This document shows positions 53,275 to 63,998 of a stretch of 64,000 nucleotides of DNA, piece after piece. The DNA is taken from contig NC_058198.1 in assembly GCF_907165205.1 (NCBI RefSeq), forward strand, positions 15,973,001-16,037,000, written 5' to 3'. A program made the translations under genes and the position numbers. The notes beneath the pieces were generated by a model. It made no database searches. It saw only the letters and a program-made list of their open reading frames with translations, and was not told where the DNA came from. This stretch comes from Coccinella septempunctata (Eukaryota; Arthropoda; Insecta; Coleoptera; Coccinellidae). Position 1 is the stretch's first letter, and every line of letters starts with the position of its first letter.

Positions 53275-53676
53275 TCATTTTATAGGTTTCTCCTTCTTCC
53301 TAAAAATCTCAATGTAGTCATTCACATTGAAAAGTTTGATATTAGGATCTTCTTTTCTTCTAATAGATGTCATATTCAAAATCTCCTTCAGAATGAAAGA
53401 CCTCGTCAAGCGTTTTCTCAGATTTCCGTTCGACACATACTGCTTTTTTTCTCCAACATCGGAATTTATTTTCTTCAAGACTTTTTGGCTATGTTCATCT
53501 TGATTACCTTCTCTTCTTGCAGCGTGAGTGTCGGATTTTTTCTGCGGAACTTTTCCTCTTTTTCGTTCTCCTACATGTGACTTCAGAAAATTCCTGATTT
53601 GAACTGTTCTCCTCAAGTCAATTTGTTTAGACTTCAATTTTTCCAATCCCATTCTCAAGATCTTCTTTCTGTCCAT
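53275..53676 (-). CDS. Small basic protein of the tandem unit (copy 5)
   Basis: 133 codons from MDRKK, with V-to-L in QKVVKK. One T fewer in the T-run upstream puts the codons before MDRKK in a different frame from the other four copies, which supports ATG 53676 as the real start. Function unknown. Confidence 0.5.
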   Translation of the reverse strand: MDRKKILRMGLEKLKSKQIDLRRTVQIRNFLKSHVGERKRGKVPQKKSDTHAARREGNQDEHSQKVLKKINSDVGEKKQYVSNGNLRKRLTRSFILKEILNMTSIRRKEDPNIKLFNVNDYIEIFRKKEKPIK

Positions 53677-53787
53677 CTCGTCTTCCACAATGAAAAAATA
53701 TTTAAGTATGAAACGATAAAATTCGATAGTATCAAAGTTAAAAAATGTAAACCACAACACAATATTTGCAGCACGAAGCACATTCAC

Positions 53788-53824
53788 AACTGAATACTTT
53801 GTACATCTACTCCGCTGTTATATA
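53788..53824 (-). promoter_or_regulatory. TATA box plus TCAGTT initiator of unit 6
   Basis: Minus-strand TATATAA 53824-53818 and TCAGTT 53793-53788; same spacing as the other copies. Confidence 0.75.
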
Positions 53825-53886
53825 GCCCCTCTACCATCCCTCCCTAGCACCCCACCACCCAATTGCCCGTTCCGTCTTCTGATTCC

Positions 53887-55353
53887 CGGTCTTAACCGGG
53901 AAACCGAAAAATTTTGAGTATATAATAATGAAATAAATAAATAAATAATAAAAATGAAATATTCTCATATTATAAGAGTTAAAAACTTGGTTTCTTGAAA
54001 AACGGCATGGATTCCCCATCGAGTAACATGTGACTCTGGTGACATGACATTGAATTTTCCAAGATTTCCAGCTTTCAGTATGCTTTAACGATGGAATGGT
54101 GCAACATGCAGGAATTGTTGTCGAAGTCATAATGTATTTTTAACAGCATATCCACCAAAAAATTCTTTCGTTTCGTACTTTCATCGAAAAAAATTTGTTT
54201 AAATGAAAGCCTCTATTTTAGTCGAATTATGATCCATCCTATCCTTACTATGCCCAAAATTGACAAGGTATTCCTGGATACGGAATATTCTGCTATCGTT
54301 TTTCAAAATGGGGAATTATACGGAAATAACTTGATATTAGTCCGAAAGTCACACTAAAACATTTGTAAGGCCTCACTATCTCCAAAATTTAAGACGAAAA
54401 TCGGAAATTATATTCACGCCCAGTACGAAAAGAAGATATTGAAAAAAAAAATAACCATTGCAAGTGACATTCAGTAAAGTGAAAATAAAATATCCCCAAA
54501 ATAATGTCGAAATTAGACATAGTCATACTTATGCAAGTTTTTGGCCGTCCAACTTCATTTGCTGTTTAGATTAGATATTTTATGATTTCTATGCTGATCC
54601 GGCTATCGAAAATATTCAAAATGATTTTGAAAAGGCCGTTTTATAGAAAAAAGTTCTATTTTGAGATGCTGGGGTTCGAACATAAATCGATAATTAATTG
54701 CAATATTTCCGAAAAATGCATCAACAATCAAATATCTTATTTCAAAATACTTCAAAGTTCATGCTATACAATTCCTTGTTTTCGCAGGTAGTAATTATGA
54801 CCAAATCGGTCCGTTGCGGGCGGAAACGTTGAGGGATGGTTTATTGTATTGGTTATACTGTACCTGTGTTATTCTGTACCTGTCACCTAGTCAAAGTAAC
54901 AAATATTTTACTGTATACTTCAATACGTCAATGGTTTTGAATAGGGTTTTTTTTTGCTTATCAAGAAATAGTAGTCCCGTAGATCAGTTATGGCACTTTT
55001 TTGGTTTCCATGATATTGTTCTGGTTTTTTTTACAGATAAATCCCCTTTGTATTTGTCAAGAGAAATGAGATTTCGATAATTAAGTATGAACGTTGACTT
55101 CTTTTCTATCTGTCTATTATATTCGTCAATGTAAACTGTTCTTTGTTTCAGGCTCAGGTAATTTCTTTTGAAATTAATTCATTTCAATGAAACATCCTCT
55201 ACACATCCATATAGCTCATGGAAAACTTCGAAAAACCGAATAAAAAAGTTACTTTCTTCCGTCATGAATTTCTTAAAATGGATTGCTGAAATTCATTAGA
55301 GAAAATAATAAAAATTTTGGTTGCAGTAGCCTTTTTCTTGAGGTTGAAACTGG
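53887..55353 (-). repeat. 3.87-kb tandem unit, minus strand (unit 7, internal part)
   Basis: Corresponds to about 11480 down to 10031 of unit 1; both ends are deletion or insertion points. No non-LTR insertion at the TTTCCGTAT site (54300-54330). Short (TAAA)n at 53932-53950. No gene supported. Confidence 0.88.
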
Positions 55354-55770
55354 CACATATCTTCCAAAACCAAAAAACGACTTGGCCTTACACTGGTGGA
55401 ATCGGTGCTGTGTTATGGCTCAGAGCTTTGGACACTCAACGCAGACTCTAGAAGGAAGATTCAGGCAGTGGAGATGGACTACCTCAGAAGGAGTGCCGGA
55501 ATATCAAGAATGGAACGAAGGACAAATGCCGAAATAAGACAAATCATGAAGGCAGAGGAGACGGTACTGCAGCGTATAGAAAAGAGAAGTCTTAAATGGT
55601 TCGGACATGTCCTTCGTATGCAAGAGGATAGGTTACCGAAACAAATTTTTCAGTGGACTCCTGCTGGCAGAAGGAAACGGGGAAGACCAAGGAAATCCTG
55701 GAACGGTACGATCAAGGAGGCAATGGAGGCCCGGGATTTGAATACTGAGGACGTTCTGAACAGAGAAGTA
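55354..55770 (+). pseudogene. RTE-like non-LTR element, C-terminal fragment
   Basis: Plus-strand frame with LVESVLCYGSELWTLNAD, EMDYLRRSAGISRMER, LKWFGHVLRMQEDRLPKQIF, GRRKRGRPRKSW, then AMEARDLNTEDVLNRE. The WFGHVLRM and GRPRKSW blocks are typical of the region after the RT in RTE-type and related elements. No RT core or 3' UTR remains; the fragment ends at NRE where the opposite-strand RLE copy begins. Confidence 0.82.
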
Positions 55771-58215
55771 CAGTTCTCGCCGTTCCGAGCAGTACCGCCT
55801 TCTGCATGACTTTATAAATATTTTCGTCCAACTGAAGTTTTCTCAAGTTCTCCAGTAGTTTCTTCGGTATCAGGCCTGTAGATGAAATGACAATAGGGAT
55901 GGTCTTTATATCTTTCCGCTTCCACTGTCTTCTGGTTTGTTCCTCGAGATCTCTATATTTTGAAATTTTTTCAGTGTGTCTATCTAGAAGATTGTTATTA
56001 TTTGGAATTGCCACGTCGATGAATAGTGCTGTGTCCTCATCCTTATTGAGCAATATGAGGTCTGGTCTATTGTGGGTTATTTTCCGGTCTGTGAGAACAG
56101 TGCGATCCCAGTAGAGCTTGTGATGTTCGTTTTCCAGCACGGCATCTGGATGGTAATTGTAATAAGGAATAATTTTCGAAGTTAGAAGTTGGTGTTTTAG
56201 TGCCAATTCTTGGTGAAGAATCTTGGCAACAGCATCATGTCTATTTTTGTACTCCGTGCCCGCGAACTTCTGACATCCCCCGGTGATGTGCTGGATAGTT
56301 TCATGTGTCGCACAGCCATAACGACAGCTATCGTCCGCCACTGAGGCATCCTTGGCGATGTATCTCATGTAATTTCTTGTTGAAATCACCTGATCCTGGA
56401 TGGCGAGCATGAAGCCCTCTGTCTCAGGAAACAACCTTCCGGAAGTCAGCCAGTAGTTCGACGCAGATATGTCGACGTAATCATGGTTGACCTCATTCTG
56501 GTGCCTCCCATGCAAAGGTTTGCCAATCAGTTTCTGCATTTTACTTTCTGCAGAGTGTTCGACGGTTTCCAAGTGATCCTGGTGTAGCTTTAACGGTGTA
56601 GATGTATCAGCAACACGAACTACTCGATGGAGTTCTGACGAAGCTGCCTTGCTCAAGAAATAGTTTCGAAGTCCTTCAATTTCCTGGGACATACGGTTGG
56701 ACAAATCAACAATTCCTCTACCCCCAAGATGTCGTGGCAGCTCTGTCCGTTCTATTGAGCTTTTGGGGTGATGTTTATTGTGTTTAGTCAGCATCGTCCT
56801 TATTTTTCTCTGTAAAGCTGCTAAATCGGTGGTCGTCCAAGAGATAATACCAAATGAATAGCTCAGCGCCGAGCAAGCGTAGGTGTTAATCGCTTTTATC
56901 AGATTCTTGCTGTTAAGACCAGTTCTCATTATCCTCCTCAATCTTCGGGTAAACTCCTCCGTTAATTCTTTCTTCATCTGAGTCTGATTGATTTTTCTTG
57001 CCTGTTTTATGCCTAGATACTTGTATGTGTATCCTTCCTTTAATGCTTCAATTTCTGCACCTTCCTTGAGTTTGAACGTACCATCTTCTATTTTCCCTCT
57101 CGTTATGTTTAGCAGTCGACATTTTTCTAGTCCAAACTTCATTTTGATGTCTTCCGAGAATCCTTCCACCATTTTCAGCATCAGTTGCATTTGTTTTTTG
57201 GTAGATGCGAAGAGTTTCAAATCGTCCATGTAAAGGAGATGATTCAGTTTCATCATAGTTCTACTCCCGCTCTTGATGGAAAATCCGTAGTCCGTAGAAT
57301 TCAATCTATGAGACAAGGGATTCAGGGCCATGCAGAACCACAGAGGGCTCAGCGAGTCTCCTTGGAAAATTCCGCGTCTTATTGGAATAGGTCCTGTTGT
57401 AATGGAGCAATCTGCTGCTTTCATTTGGAGACTAGTACGCCAGGTTGACATGGCGTTTTTCAGGAACTTAACAATATTGGGATCCACCTTGTAAATCTTC
57501 AAGATTGTCAAGAGCCATTCGTGAGGTATAGAATCGAATGCTTTTTTGTAGTCTATGTTGGCAGCGTAAAGATTCCTTCGCTTGGAGAACGCTTGATTGC
57601 AGATAACTGAATCTATTATTAGTTGTTCTTTGCATCCTCGGCTGTCTTTGGTGCATCCTTTCTGTTGCATGGCGATTATGTTATTCCTTTCGCAATGGTT
57701 GTGAATTCGGTTTGAAATGCACGATGTGATTAATTTGTACATCGTTGGAAGACATGTGATTGGTCGGTACTTGGATGGGTCTTCTGTATTCCTTTGGTCT
57801 TTAGGTAACAAGAATGTTGTGCCATGTGTAAGGAATACTGGCATTCTTTCAGGATTTTCAATGACATCATTTATTGCGGAGGTCAATTTGTCATGCATGA
57901 TCCAAAGTTTCTTGATCCAGAAGTTCTGTAATCCATCAGGCCCAGGTGCTTTCCAGTTGTGCAGTCCTCTGATAGCTGATTTTACTTCTTCAATTGTGAT
58001 CATGTCATGCTGCATCGGCTCATATTTTATAGCTTCAGATTTTTTCATCTTCAATCCATCCGGTATCTCCATTGAAGTGAGGTTTCGTTGATAATTGTTC
58101 GGTCCAGAATTGTTCAATGGCTTCCTTTGGTGGTAACTTTAAATTCTCTCCATCCGACGATGTGAGTGACCGGTAGAAAGATTCTTCCGACTTTTCGAAT
58201 GAATTATTGTCTCTT
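55771..58215 (-). pseudogene. RLE-type non-LTR retrotransposon, truncated both ends (copy g)
   Basis: Minus strand. RT and endonuclease are intact in one frame from about 58050 to 55771: NIDYKKAFDSIPH, FQGDSLSPLWF, YMDD, CRYGC...GGC knuckle, RPD and IDVAIP. A one-base insertion in an A-run at about 58041-58046 separates it from the upstream coding part (58295-58035 frame). The C-terminal tail and 3' UTR are lost at 55771, and the 5' end is lost at 58215, where the gypsy LTR complex starts. Shares the Asn of NIDYKKAFD with copy d, so these two are the closest pair. Confidence 0.88.
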
Positions 58216-58227
58216 CCTGTCCTCTCC

Positions 58228-60305
58228 TGTGATAGACTTGTCGTACTCTGGCAGCTCCTTACGGTTGCTCGGGCGCCAGTGGGGCAATCAGTCAAACCCC
58301 ACGTCTCTCACAGAATCCCCAAAGAGTTGGAGAGCCCAGGTAGACTTGAGTATCAGTGGAGAAGGGTATCGATGAAGACTAGGGCGGTAGCGTCTTCTAA
58401 GTGTCTGCTTTTCAACGGTCTTTAGGCGTCAGAAAGAGTACTTACCTCTTCTAACTAAACTCTTAGATGAAACTGATATGATAAATAGACTCTCACTGGC
58501 AAAATAATTGGCAACAAAAATAAATGTTCAACTATTTACTTCTATTAAAATAAACTGTACACAAAAGAAAATAGACAGGTACACTAAATCGTGGACGTCA
58601 ACGGCTGTGTCTGGTCGGCGCAGGACGGCTGGCAAAATTTCACTTCAGGAAAATGGACGGTTTCGGAAATATACGGAAGTAAGTCAAGTCTCAACTAAAC
58701 TAAGTGCAAAGAAACATGCACAGTTTCGGAAAAAATATACGGAAGTAAGTCAAGTTTCAATTAAACTAAGTGCAAAGAAACATGCACGGTTTCGGAAAAA
58801 TATACGGAAGTAAGTCAAGTTTCAATTAAACTAAGTGCAAAGAACGGTTTCGGAAAAATATACGGAAGTAAGTCAAGTTTCAATTAAACTGAGTGCAAAG
58901 AAACATGCACGGTTTCGGAAAAATATACGGAAGTAAGTCAAGTTTCAATTAAACTAAGTGCAGAGAACGGTTTCGGAAAAATATACGGAAGTAAGTCAAG
59001 TTTCAATTAAACTAAGTGCAAAGAACGGTTTCGGAAAAATATACGGAAGTAAGTCAAGTTTCAATTAAACTGAGTGCAAAGAAACATGCACAGTTTCGGA
59101 AAAATATACGGAAGTAAGTCAAGTTTCAATTAAACTAAGTGCAAAGAACGGTTTCGGAAAAATATACGGAAGTAAGTCAAGTTTCAATTAAACTGAGTGC
59201 AAAGAAACATGCACGGTTTCGGAAAAATATTTCAACTAAGGCAAGACACAATTGAATGAAAAGTACGAACGGTTTTAAAAATAATCAACGGAATTCAGTC
59301 AGGTCGAAATTTGAAAACACCAGTTCACCGGGGTACGCCCTCTATCTCTGTCTCGGTGGTTTGTCTATGATCCGGTGTCCTTCGGTCTCTCTCTCTCTCT
59401 CGGTTACCTCAAGCTGGCTGGCTGTCAAACAGCGGCCACAGAGTCCGGCGGTGAGGGTATTTGACGGTTATGAAATCCCAACTCTATGCTCGGCGAATCT
59501 AACCTATAACTATATTTCAAACGGTTGGAAATCGGGATGAAACGGTCAAATAATCAGGAATCGGAAAAATCAGGGGGGCCCAACGTCCTCCAGGGACCCA
59601 AATGTCACCCTACGGTAACGGAAAGCTATATACGTCAGGAAATGGTCAATCTACGGTTAATTCGGATTTTCAGCCAAGCAAAAGTCTAGAGAGAATATTA
59701 TTCCATAAAGGTGCAATGAAGCGGTAATAATTTCAACAATCACTTGCCTTAGATTTTCCTTTGGTTCGTAAGTACGGTTTTACTAACTTTTCACACACTC
59801 CACTCGTTCACCTCTCAACAACGATTCTCTCTTTTTTTTCTCTTCACCTTCCAGGGCCGCGAAGAAATATCCCCTCTCTACTCGGAAAAACTCTCCTCCC
59901 TATGGGAAACTCACCAATCCATTGGATAAAGCAAAAATGATACGGTTATTCAATTGGCCCAGAAAAAGACAGAGGCAACGGATGAGAAGGAAAGTAGAAA
60001 AAGTTATGAGAACTTTTTCAGAGCAAACAAAAAATGGTAGAACGGAAAGAATTATTAAAATAAATGAATTCTGAAAACATAAGAGATACGGTCTTTCCTA
60101 CTAACATGGACTGACCGGTGGAAAACTATGAACTAACAATTATCGGTAAGGCTCCTTTCAATCTAACACACAACTATTGTTATCGGTACAACCCCTATGA
60201 CAGTATTACGGTTTTCTTCAAAAATATTTCGGTTATCAGGCATTATTATGCAAGTATCGGTTGAAAAATTTATTTTTGTGGCGGAGCAAAATCTGGTTCG
60301 TCACA
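58228..60305 (-). repeat. Long terminal repeat (3' LTR) of a Ty3/gypsy element
   Basis: On the minus strand it begins TGTGACGAACC at 60305 and ends CTATCACA at 58228, i.e. TGTGA...TCACA ends. A polypurine tract abuts the start. Length 2,078 bp, long for this group, partly because of a minisatellite (58650-59240). The 12 bases 58216-58227 separate it from copy g; the 5' LTR is outside the window, so a TSD cannot be checked. CGGT (plus strand) is very frequent throughout. Short frames inside (for example 58508-58813) are repeat translations, not genes. Confidence 0.78.
58650..59240 (-). repeat. Minisatellite in the LTR, alternating 58- and 66-bp units
   Basis: About nine units, each with GGTTTCGGAAAAATATACGG, AAGTAAGTCAAGTTTC and AATTAAACT(A/G)AGTGCA; some contain an extra AACATGCA segment, giving two unit lengths in roughly alternating order. 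Confidence 0.88.
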
Positions 60306-60313
60306 CCCCCCTC
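60306..60313 (-). promoter_or_regulatory. Polypurine tract of the gypsy element
   Basis: AGAGGGGG on the minus strand immediately before TGTGA of the LTR. It is the usual plus-strand primer site in reverse transcription. Confidence 0.72.
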
Positions 60314-60631
60314 TGCCGTGTGCAAGAAAAATAAAACGGAGTTTTATTTTTCTTCCAACCCTCCTGGGTTTTCGGTGTAATTTGCGGTAGTAGCCTGTGA
60401 ACAAACCAAAGTTGTGGGGTTATTGAACTCGGAACTATTTTCTGGTATTGTGACCTAGTTAGCGGTACTTTGATGGTGGAAACGGTTAGCGCATCCACCA
60501 TTTCGGTTGGTGAAATAAAAGATATTTTTCGGAACGGTATTTATTCAACGGAAATATTCAATTCAACGGTATTAACGGTTGCAACGGTGCTTTTTGTTTT
60601 TTTTTTTTTTTTCGGTAATAATTTAACGGTA
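60314..60631 (-). other. Non-coding gap between ORF3 and the polypurine tract
   Basis: 318 bases, no ORF. A run of 17 A on the minus strand (T-run at 60597-60612). CGGT is extremely dense. Confidence 0.6.
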
Positions 60632-61249
60632 TTAATCTACTTTCACCTTCTTTTTCGGTGGGGTCGGCAACGGTGTGGGCGGCGACGGTTTGGACGGTAC
60701 CGGTATGTGCGTCGGTGCAGGCGTCGGTTCAGGCGTCGGTACAGGCGTCGGTACAGGCGTCGGTGCCGGCGTCGGTGCAGGCGTCGGTGTGGCGGGCCTC
60801 AACCGGAGATCCGGGAGTACGGCCTCTGCCCTGCTTCCTGAGGATCCGCTCCGGCTTGGGGTTCCTCGCTGGCTGACGGTGGTTAAGGGAGGTCTGCGGT
60901 CACGGTCGGTGGTTCGGGCACAGCAATCCCGTGATAGGACACCCACGCAGCCACACCTAGAACAAAATTTCACCCGCTCCCCTCTGCAGTGTTCTCGTCG
61001 GTGGCCTTCGTTGCCACACCGCCAACAGCTTCGGGGGCCCAACCCCAGGTAGACGTGATATCCATCGGTACCCACGGTCCTGGTGGCTGGCGGTTCTGTG
61101 CTGGTCCCGGCGTCTCTTTTCCTTTCCGGCGGCACCTCCCAGTCTGCCGACAGGCTGAGCGTCGACCCATTACTTGCTGGAGAAGGCGGTCCGGACGGTG
61201 GGGTCGGTTCCCTAAATGTTAACGGTCGGCCCATCGAGTAACGTTTCAT
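60632..61249 (-). CDS. Third ORF of the gypsy element: double zinc knuckle, Pro/Thr repeats, basic tail
   Basis: 205 codons lying between pol and the 3' LTR. Residues 75-88 are a canonical knuckle CWRCGNEGHRREHC (C-x2-C-x4-H-x4-C) and 96-110 a second, altered one (C96, C99, C101, C109, C110, no His). This pair is what insect gag proteins carry, so it may be a displaced gag C-terminus. Residues about 148-190 are TPAP/TPVP repeats, and the C-terminus is PPKKKVKVD, a good nuclear signal. The ATG is preceded by TTTTCAGG (61255-61250), a possible splice acceptor, so it could be made from a spliced RNA as env is in related elements. There is no signal peptide or membrane segment, so it is not an envelope protein. 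The role is unknown. Confidence 0.7.
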   Translation of the reverse strand: MKRYSMGRPLTFREPTPPSGPPSPASNGSTLSLSADWEVPPERKRDAGTSTEPPATRTVGTDGYHVYLGLGPRSCWRCGNEGHRREHCRGERVKFCSRCGCVGVLSRDCCARTTDRDRRPPLTTVSQRGTPSRSGSSGSRAEAVLPDLRLRPATPTPAPTPAPTPVPTPVPTPEPTPAPTHIPVPSKPSPPTPLPTPPKKKVKVD

Positions 61250-61344
61250 CCTGAAAATTTCATACGTTAATCAAACAGAAAATAACGGTTCATCGGTACC
61301 CTGTTAGGTCAATCGGTTTTTTTTTTTTTGTTAGTAACGGTTTT

Positions 61345-63998
61345 TTACATTTCAGACGGTACCTCTCCAAGGGAGGACTTCAGATCCTTGATGTGAATGT
61401 GTCGGAGAATCTTACCACTGCCATCCTTGATGTCATATACCACAGGAGATACTACCTTTATAACGGTATACGGTCCGGAGTATTTCGGAGCCAATTTGGC
61501 TGCAATTCCCTCCACTGCGGAAGACAAGGGATGTTCCCTTCGGTATACTTGGTCTCCTACTCGACATCGCCAGTCCCTCCGACGTAGATTGTAGTAGTGG
61601 CTCTGCTGGGAGAAAGCTCGTGCCAATCTAGATCTGACAAACTCATAAGTTTCGGTGAAACGGTTTAATTTGTTTGCATGCAAAGCAACTTGCGGTTCGG
61701 TATCTGATTCGGTGTCTGGTTCGGTGTGTTCCTTTTCATCCCGGTTGGCCATCTCGGTTAGATACTTGGCGTTCGGTGAACGCATCTCCCTGCCAAAATT
61801 CAGGAATGCTGGGGTGTATCCGGTCGACTCCTGCCTTGCAGAGTTTATTGCGAATGTCAATTCCTTCAGATGCTCATCCCAGGTACGCTGATCCTTTTCA
61901 CAGAACTGGGCTATCATTGTTTTGAGGGTACGGTTGACTCTTTCTACGGGGTTACATTGGGGAGAATAAACTGGTGCTAAACGGTGTCGGATCCCAAGGT
62001 CTCGCAGACTTCCCTTGAACAATCGACTATCATATTGTGAACCATTATCACTGATCACGGTTTTCGGGCAAACTTCAGGATTACATCCTCATATAAAGCC
62101 TGGTACACACCCTTTGCGGTTGCTCTTCTAAGGGGCCTGGCCTCCACCCATTTCGAAAATCGGTCCTGCATCACAACTAAATAACAATTTCCCTTCCTCG
62201 AACGAGGAAGCGGTCCCACAATATCGGTGCTAACGGTATCCCAAGGTTCTCTTACCACATACGGATGCATTTTTCCAGGGGGCTTCTGTTGCGGAACTTT
62301 GTACCTCTGACACGTACCACATTTACGGACATATCGGGCTATTTCCTTGAACATTCCTGGCCAATAGTAATTTCGGGCTATACGGGTTATGGTTTTCGCT
62401 ATCCCCAGGTGTCCAGCGGTCGGTCGGTCGTGGTTTTCCTGTAAAATATCTATTCGGTCGTCCTTTGGAACGCATAGCTTCCAAGGACTGCCGAATTCAG
62501 GCTCGGTAAAATCATCAGCATCCCAAAAATGGCGGTATAATTTTCCGGACACAATACTGTAATCGGGAAACGCTGCGGGATTCGCTCTTACCTCAGCCAA
62601 TCTCTTTCGGTACCATTTACAACTTACAGTCTCCTCGGTCAGACATATAGTCTCGGTGGTCGGTAACGGATTTCTGGATAGACTGTCTGCTACACGGTTG
62701 AGGGCTCCTTTCCGGTACTTTATCTCGAAGTCGTATTGCTGTAGAAATATGCTCCATCTCGCAATTCTTCCGGTGGGAGACTTGATAGATTGCAGCCATC
62801 GCAAGCTCATGTGGTCGGTTATAACGGTAAAACGGTAGCCTTCTAGATACGGACGCAGCTTGTCTATGCTCCAAACTATTGCCAGACATTCCTTTTCTGT
62901 AACAGAGTAATTTTTCTCTGGACCTGACAAGGTCCTGCTAGCATAAGCGATTACTTTTTCCTGTCCATCAACGGTCTGTGTCAAGGCAGCTCCCAGTCCT
63001 GCATCGGATGCATCGGTTTGAAGGACGAACGGTTTTGAAAAGTCCGGACAGGCCAATACCGGTGAGTGGGTCAATTTCTGTTTCAGGGTCTCAAAAGCGG
63101 TCTGTTGGGCGGTCTCCCATTTCCAGGTTTGCTTCTTCTTGAGTAATGCGGTCAACGGAGTCACAACTTTGGAGAAGTCTTCGATGAATCTTCGGTACCA
63201 TGAAGCAACACCAAGGAAACTTCTCAATTCTCGTACGGATTTCGGTGCAGGCATCTCATTTATGGCTGAAATCTTATCAGGATCGGTACAAATGCCGTCC
63301 TCGGTTACTACATGTCCCAGATATTTCAATGATTTTCTTACAAACTCACATTTTTCCGGATTTAATTGCAGGTTGGCCTCCCTGAGGCGGTGGAAAACTT
63401 TCCTTAGGTTGTCAAGATGTTCGTCCAATGTCTCTCCAAGAACTACTATGTCATCCAAGTACGCAAATGTATCCGGTTCCATCTCAGGGCCAATAACTCG
63501 GTCTAAAAGACGTTGAAAGGATGCCGGTGCGGAATGCAGACCAAAAGCCATTACTTTGAACTGGAACAGCCCACGGCCAGGGACGGTAAATGCGGTGATC
63601 GGTCGACTCTCGGGGGCTAACGGTACCTGCCAATAACCCTGTTTCAAATCAATAGTGGATATATACTTGGCTTTTCTCAACTTGTCTAAAATTCCTGAAA
63701 TATAAGGCAACGGATAGGCATCTTTAACGGAGACATTGTTGACCATTCGGAAATCTATACAAAATCGGGGTTTACCATCCTTTTTCTTGACAATTACTAT
63801 CGGTGAACTCCACGGGGATGAAGACGGTTCTATAATGCCTTTGGCCAGCATTCGGTCGACCTCATTGTTTATTATCTCCTGCATCTTCGGATTTTGGGGA
63901 CGGTAACGTTGCTTGATCGGTTCGGTGCCTGGTTTGAGTTTAATTCGGTGTTTTATCAGTGGAGTTGTTCCTCGGAGATTTTCGAACGCCTTCAATTC
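61345..63998 (-). pseudogene. Ty3/gypsy pol: RT, RNase H, integrase (5' partial, frameshift in integrase)
   Basis: Open to the window edge; the first codon of the long frame at 63995 is TTG, so the start is outside. RT: KKKDGKPRFCIDFRMVN, TIDLKQGYWQ, FGLHSAPASFQ, YLDDIVV near residue 178. RNase H: LQTDASDAGLG, EKECLAIVW, TDHMSLRWL. Integrase: HH-CC finger (ENHDRPTAGHLG...CGTCQRY), then D (STDIVGPL), D (SDNGSQYDS) and E (NPVERVNRTLK), and a C-terminal GPY-type module (YSGPYTVIKVVSPVVYDI). The frame is broken at 62055-62070, where the codons before ISDNGS are out of phase by one base equivalent; the second part is 62058-61345. All catalytic residues are present on either side, so the break is the only visible defect. 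No chromodomain. Protease and gag are not in the window. Confidence 0.9.

Larger units (their letters stand above)
52639..53886 (-). repeat. 3.87-kb tandem unit, minus strand (unit 6, promoter and ORF part)
   Basis: Direct repeats, small ORF and promoter up to GACGGAACGG; broken near 53886, where it meets another unit by a deletion rather than the normal tandem junction. Confidence 0.88.

Noticed and set aside
55712..55770. C-terminal residues of the minus-strand RLE frame after GTARTV
   Set aside because: They come from reading through the junction into the RTE-like fragment in antisense.
58650..59240. CRISPR-like regular repeats
   Set aside because: Repeats are contiguous with no unique spacers, inside an LTR of a eukaryotic element.
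60658..61222. Plus-strand frames rich in ASVQ or GVGTGVG opposite the zinc-knuckle ORF
   Set aside because: Antisense shadows of the Pro/Thr repeat; the minus strand has knuckles and follows pol.
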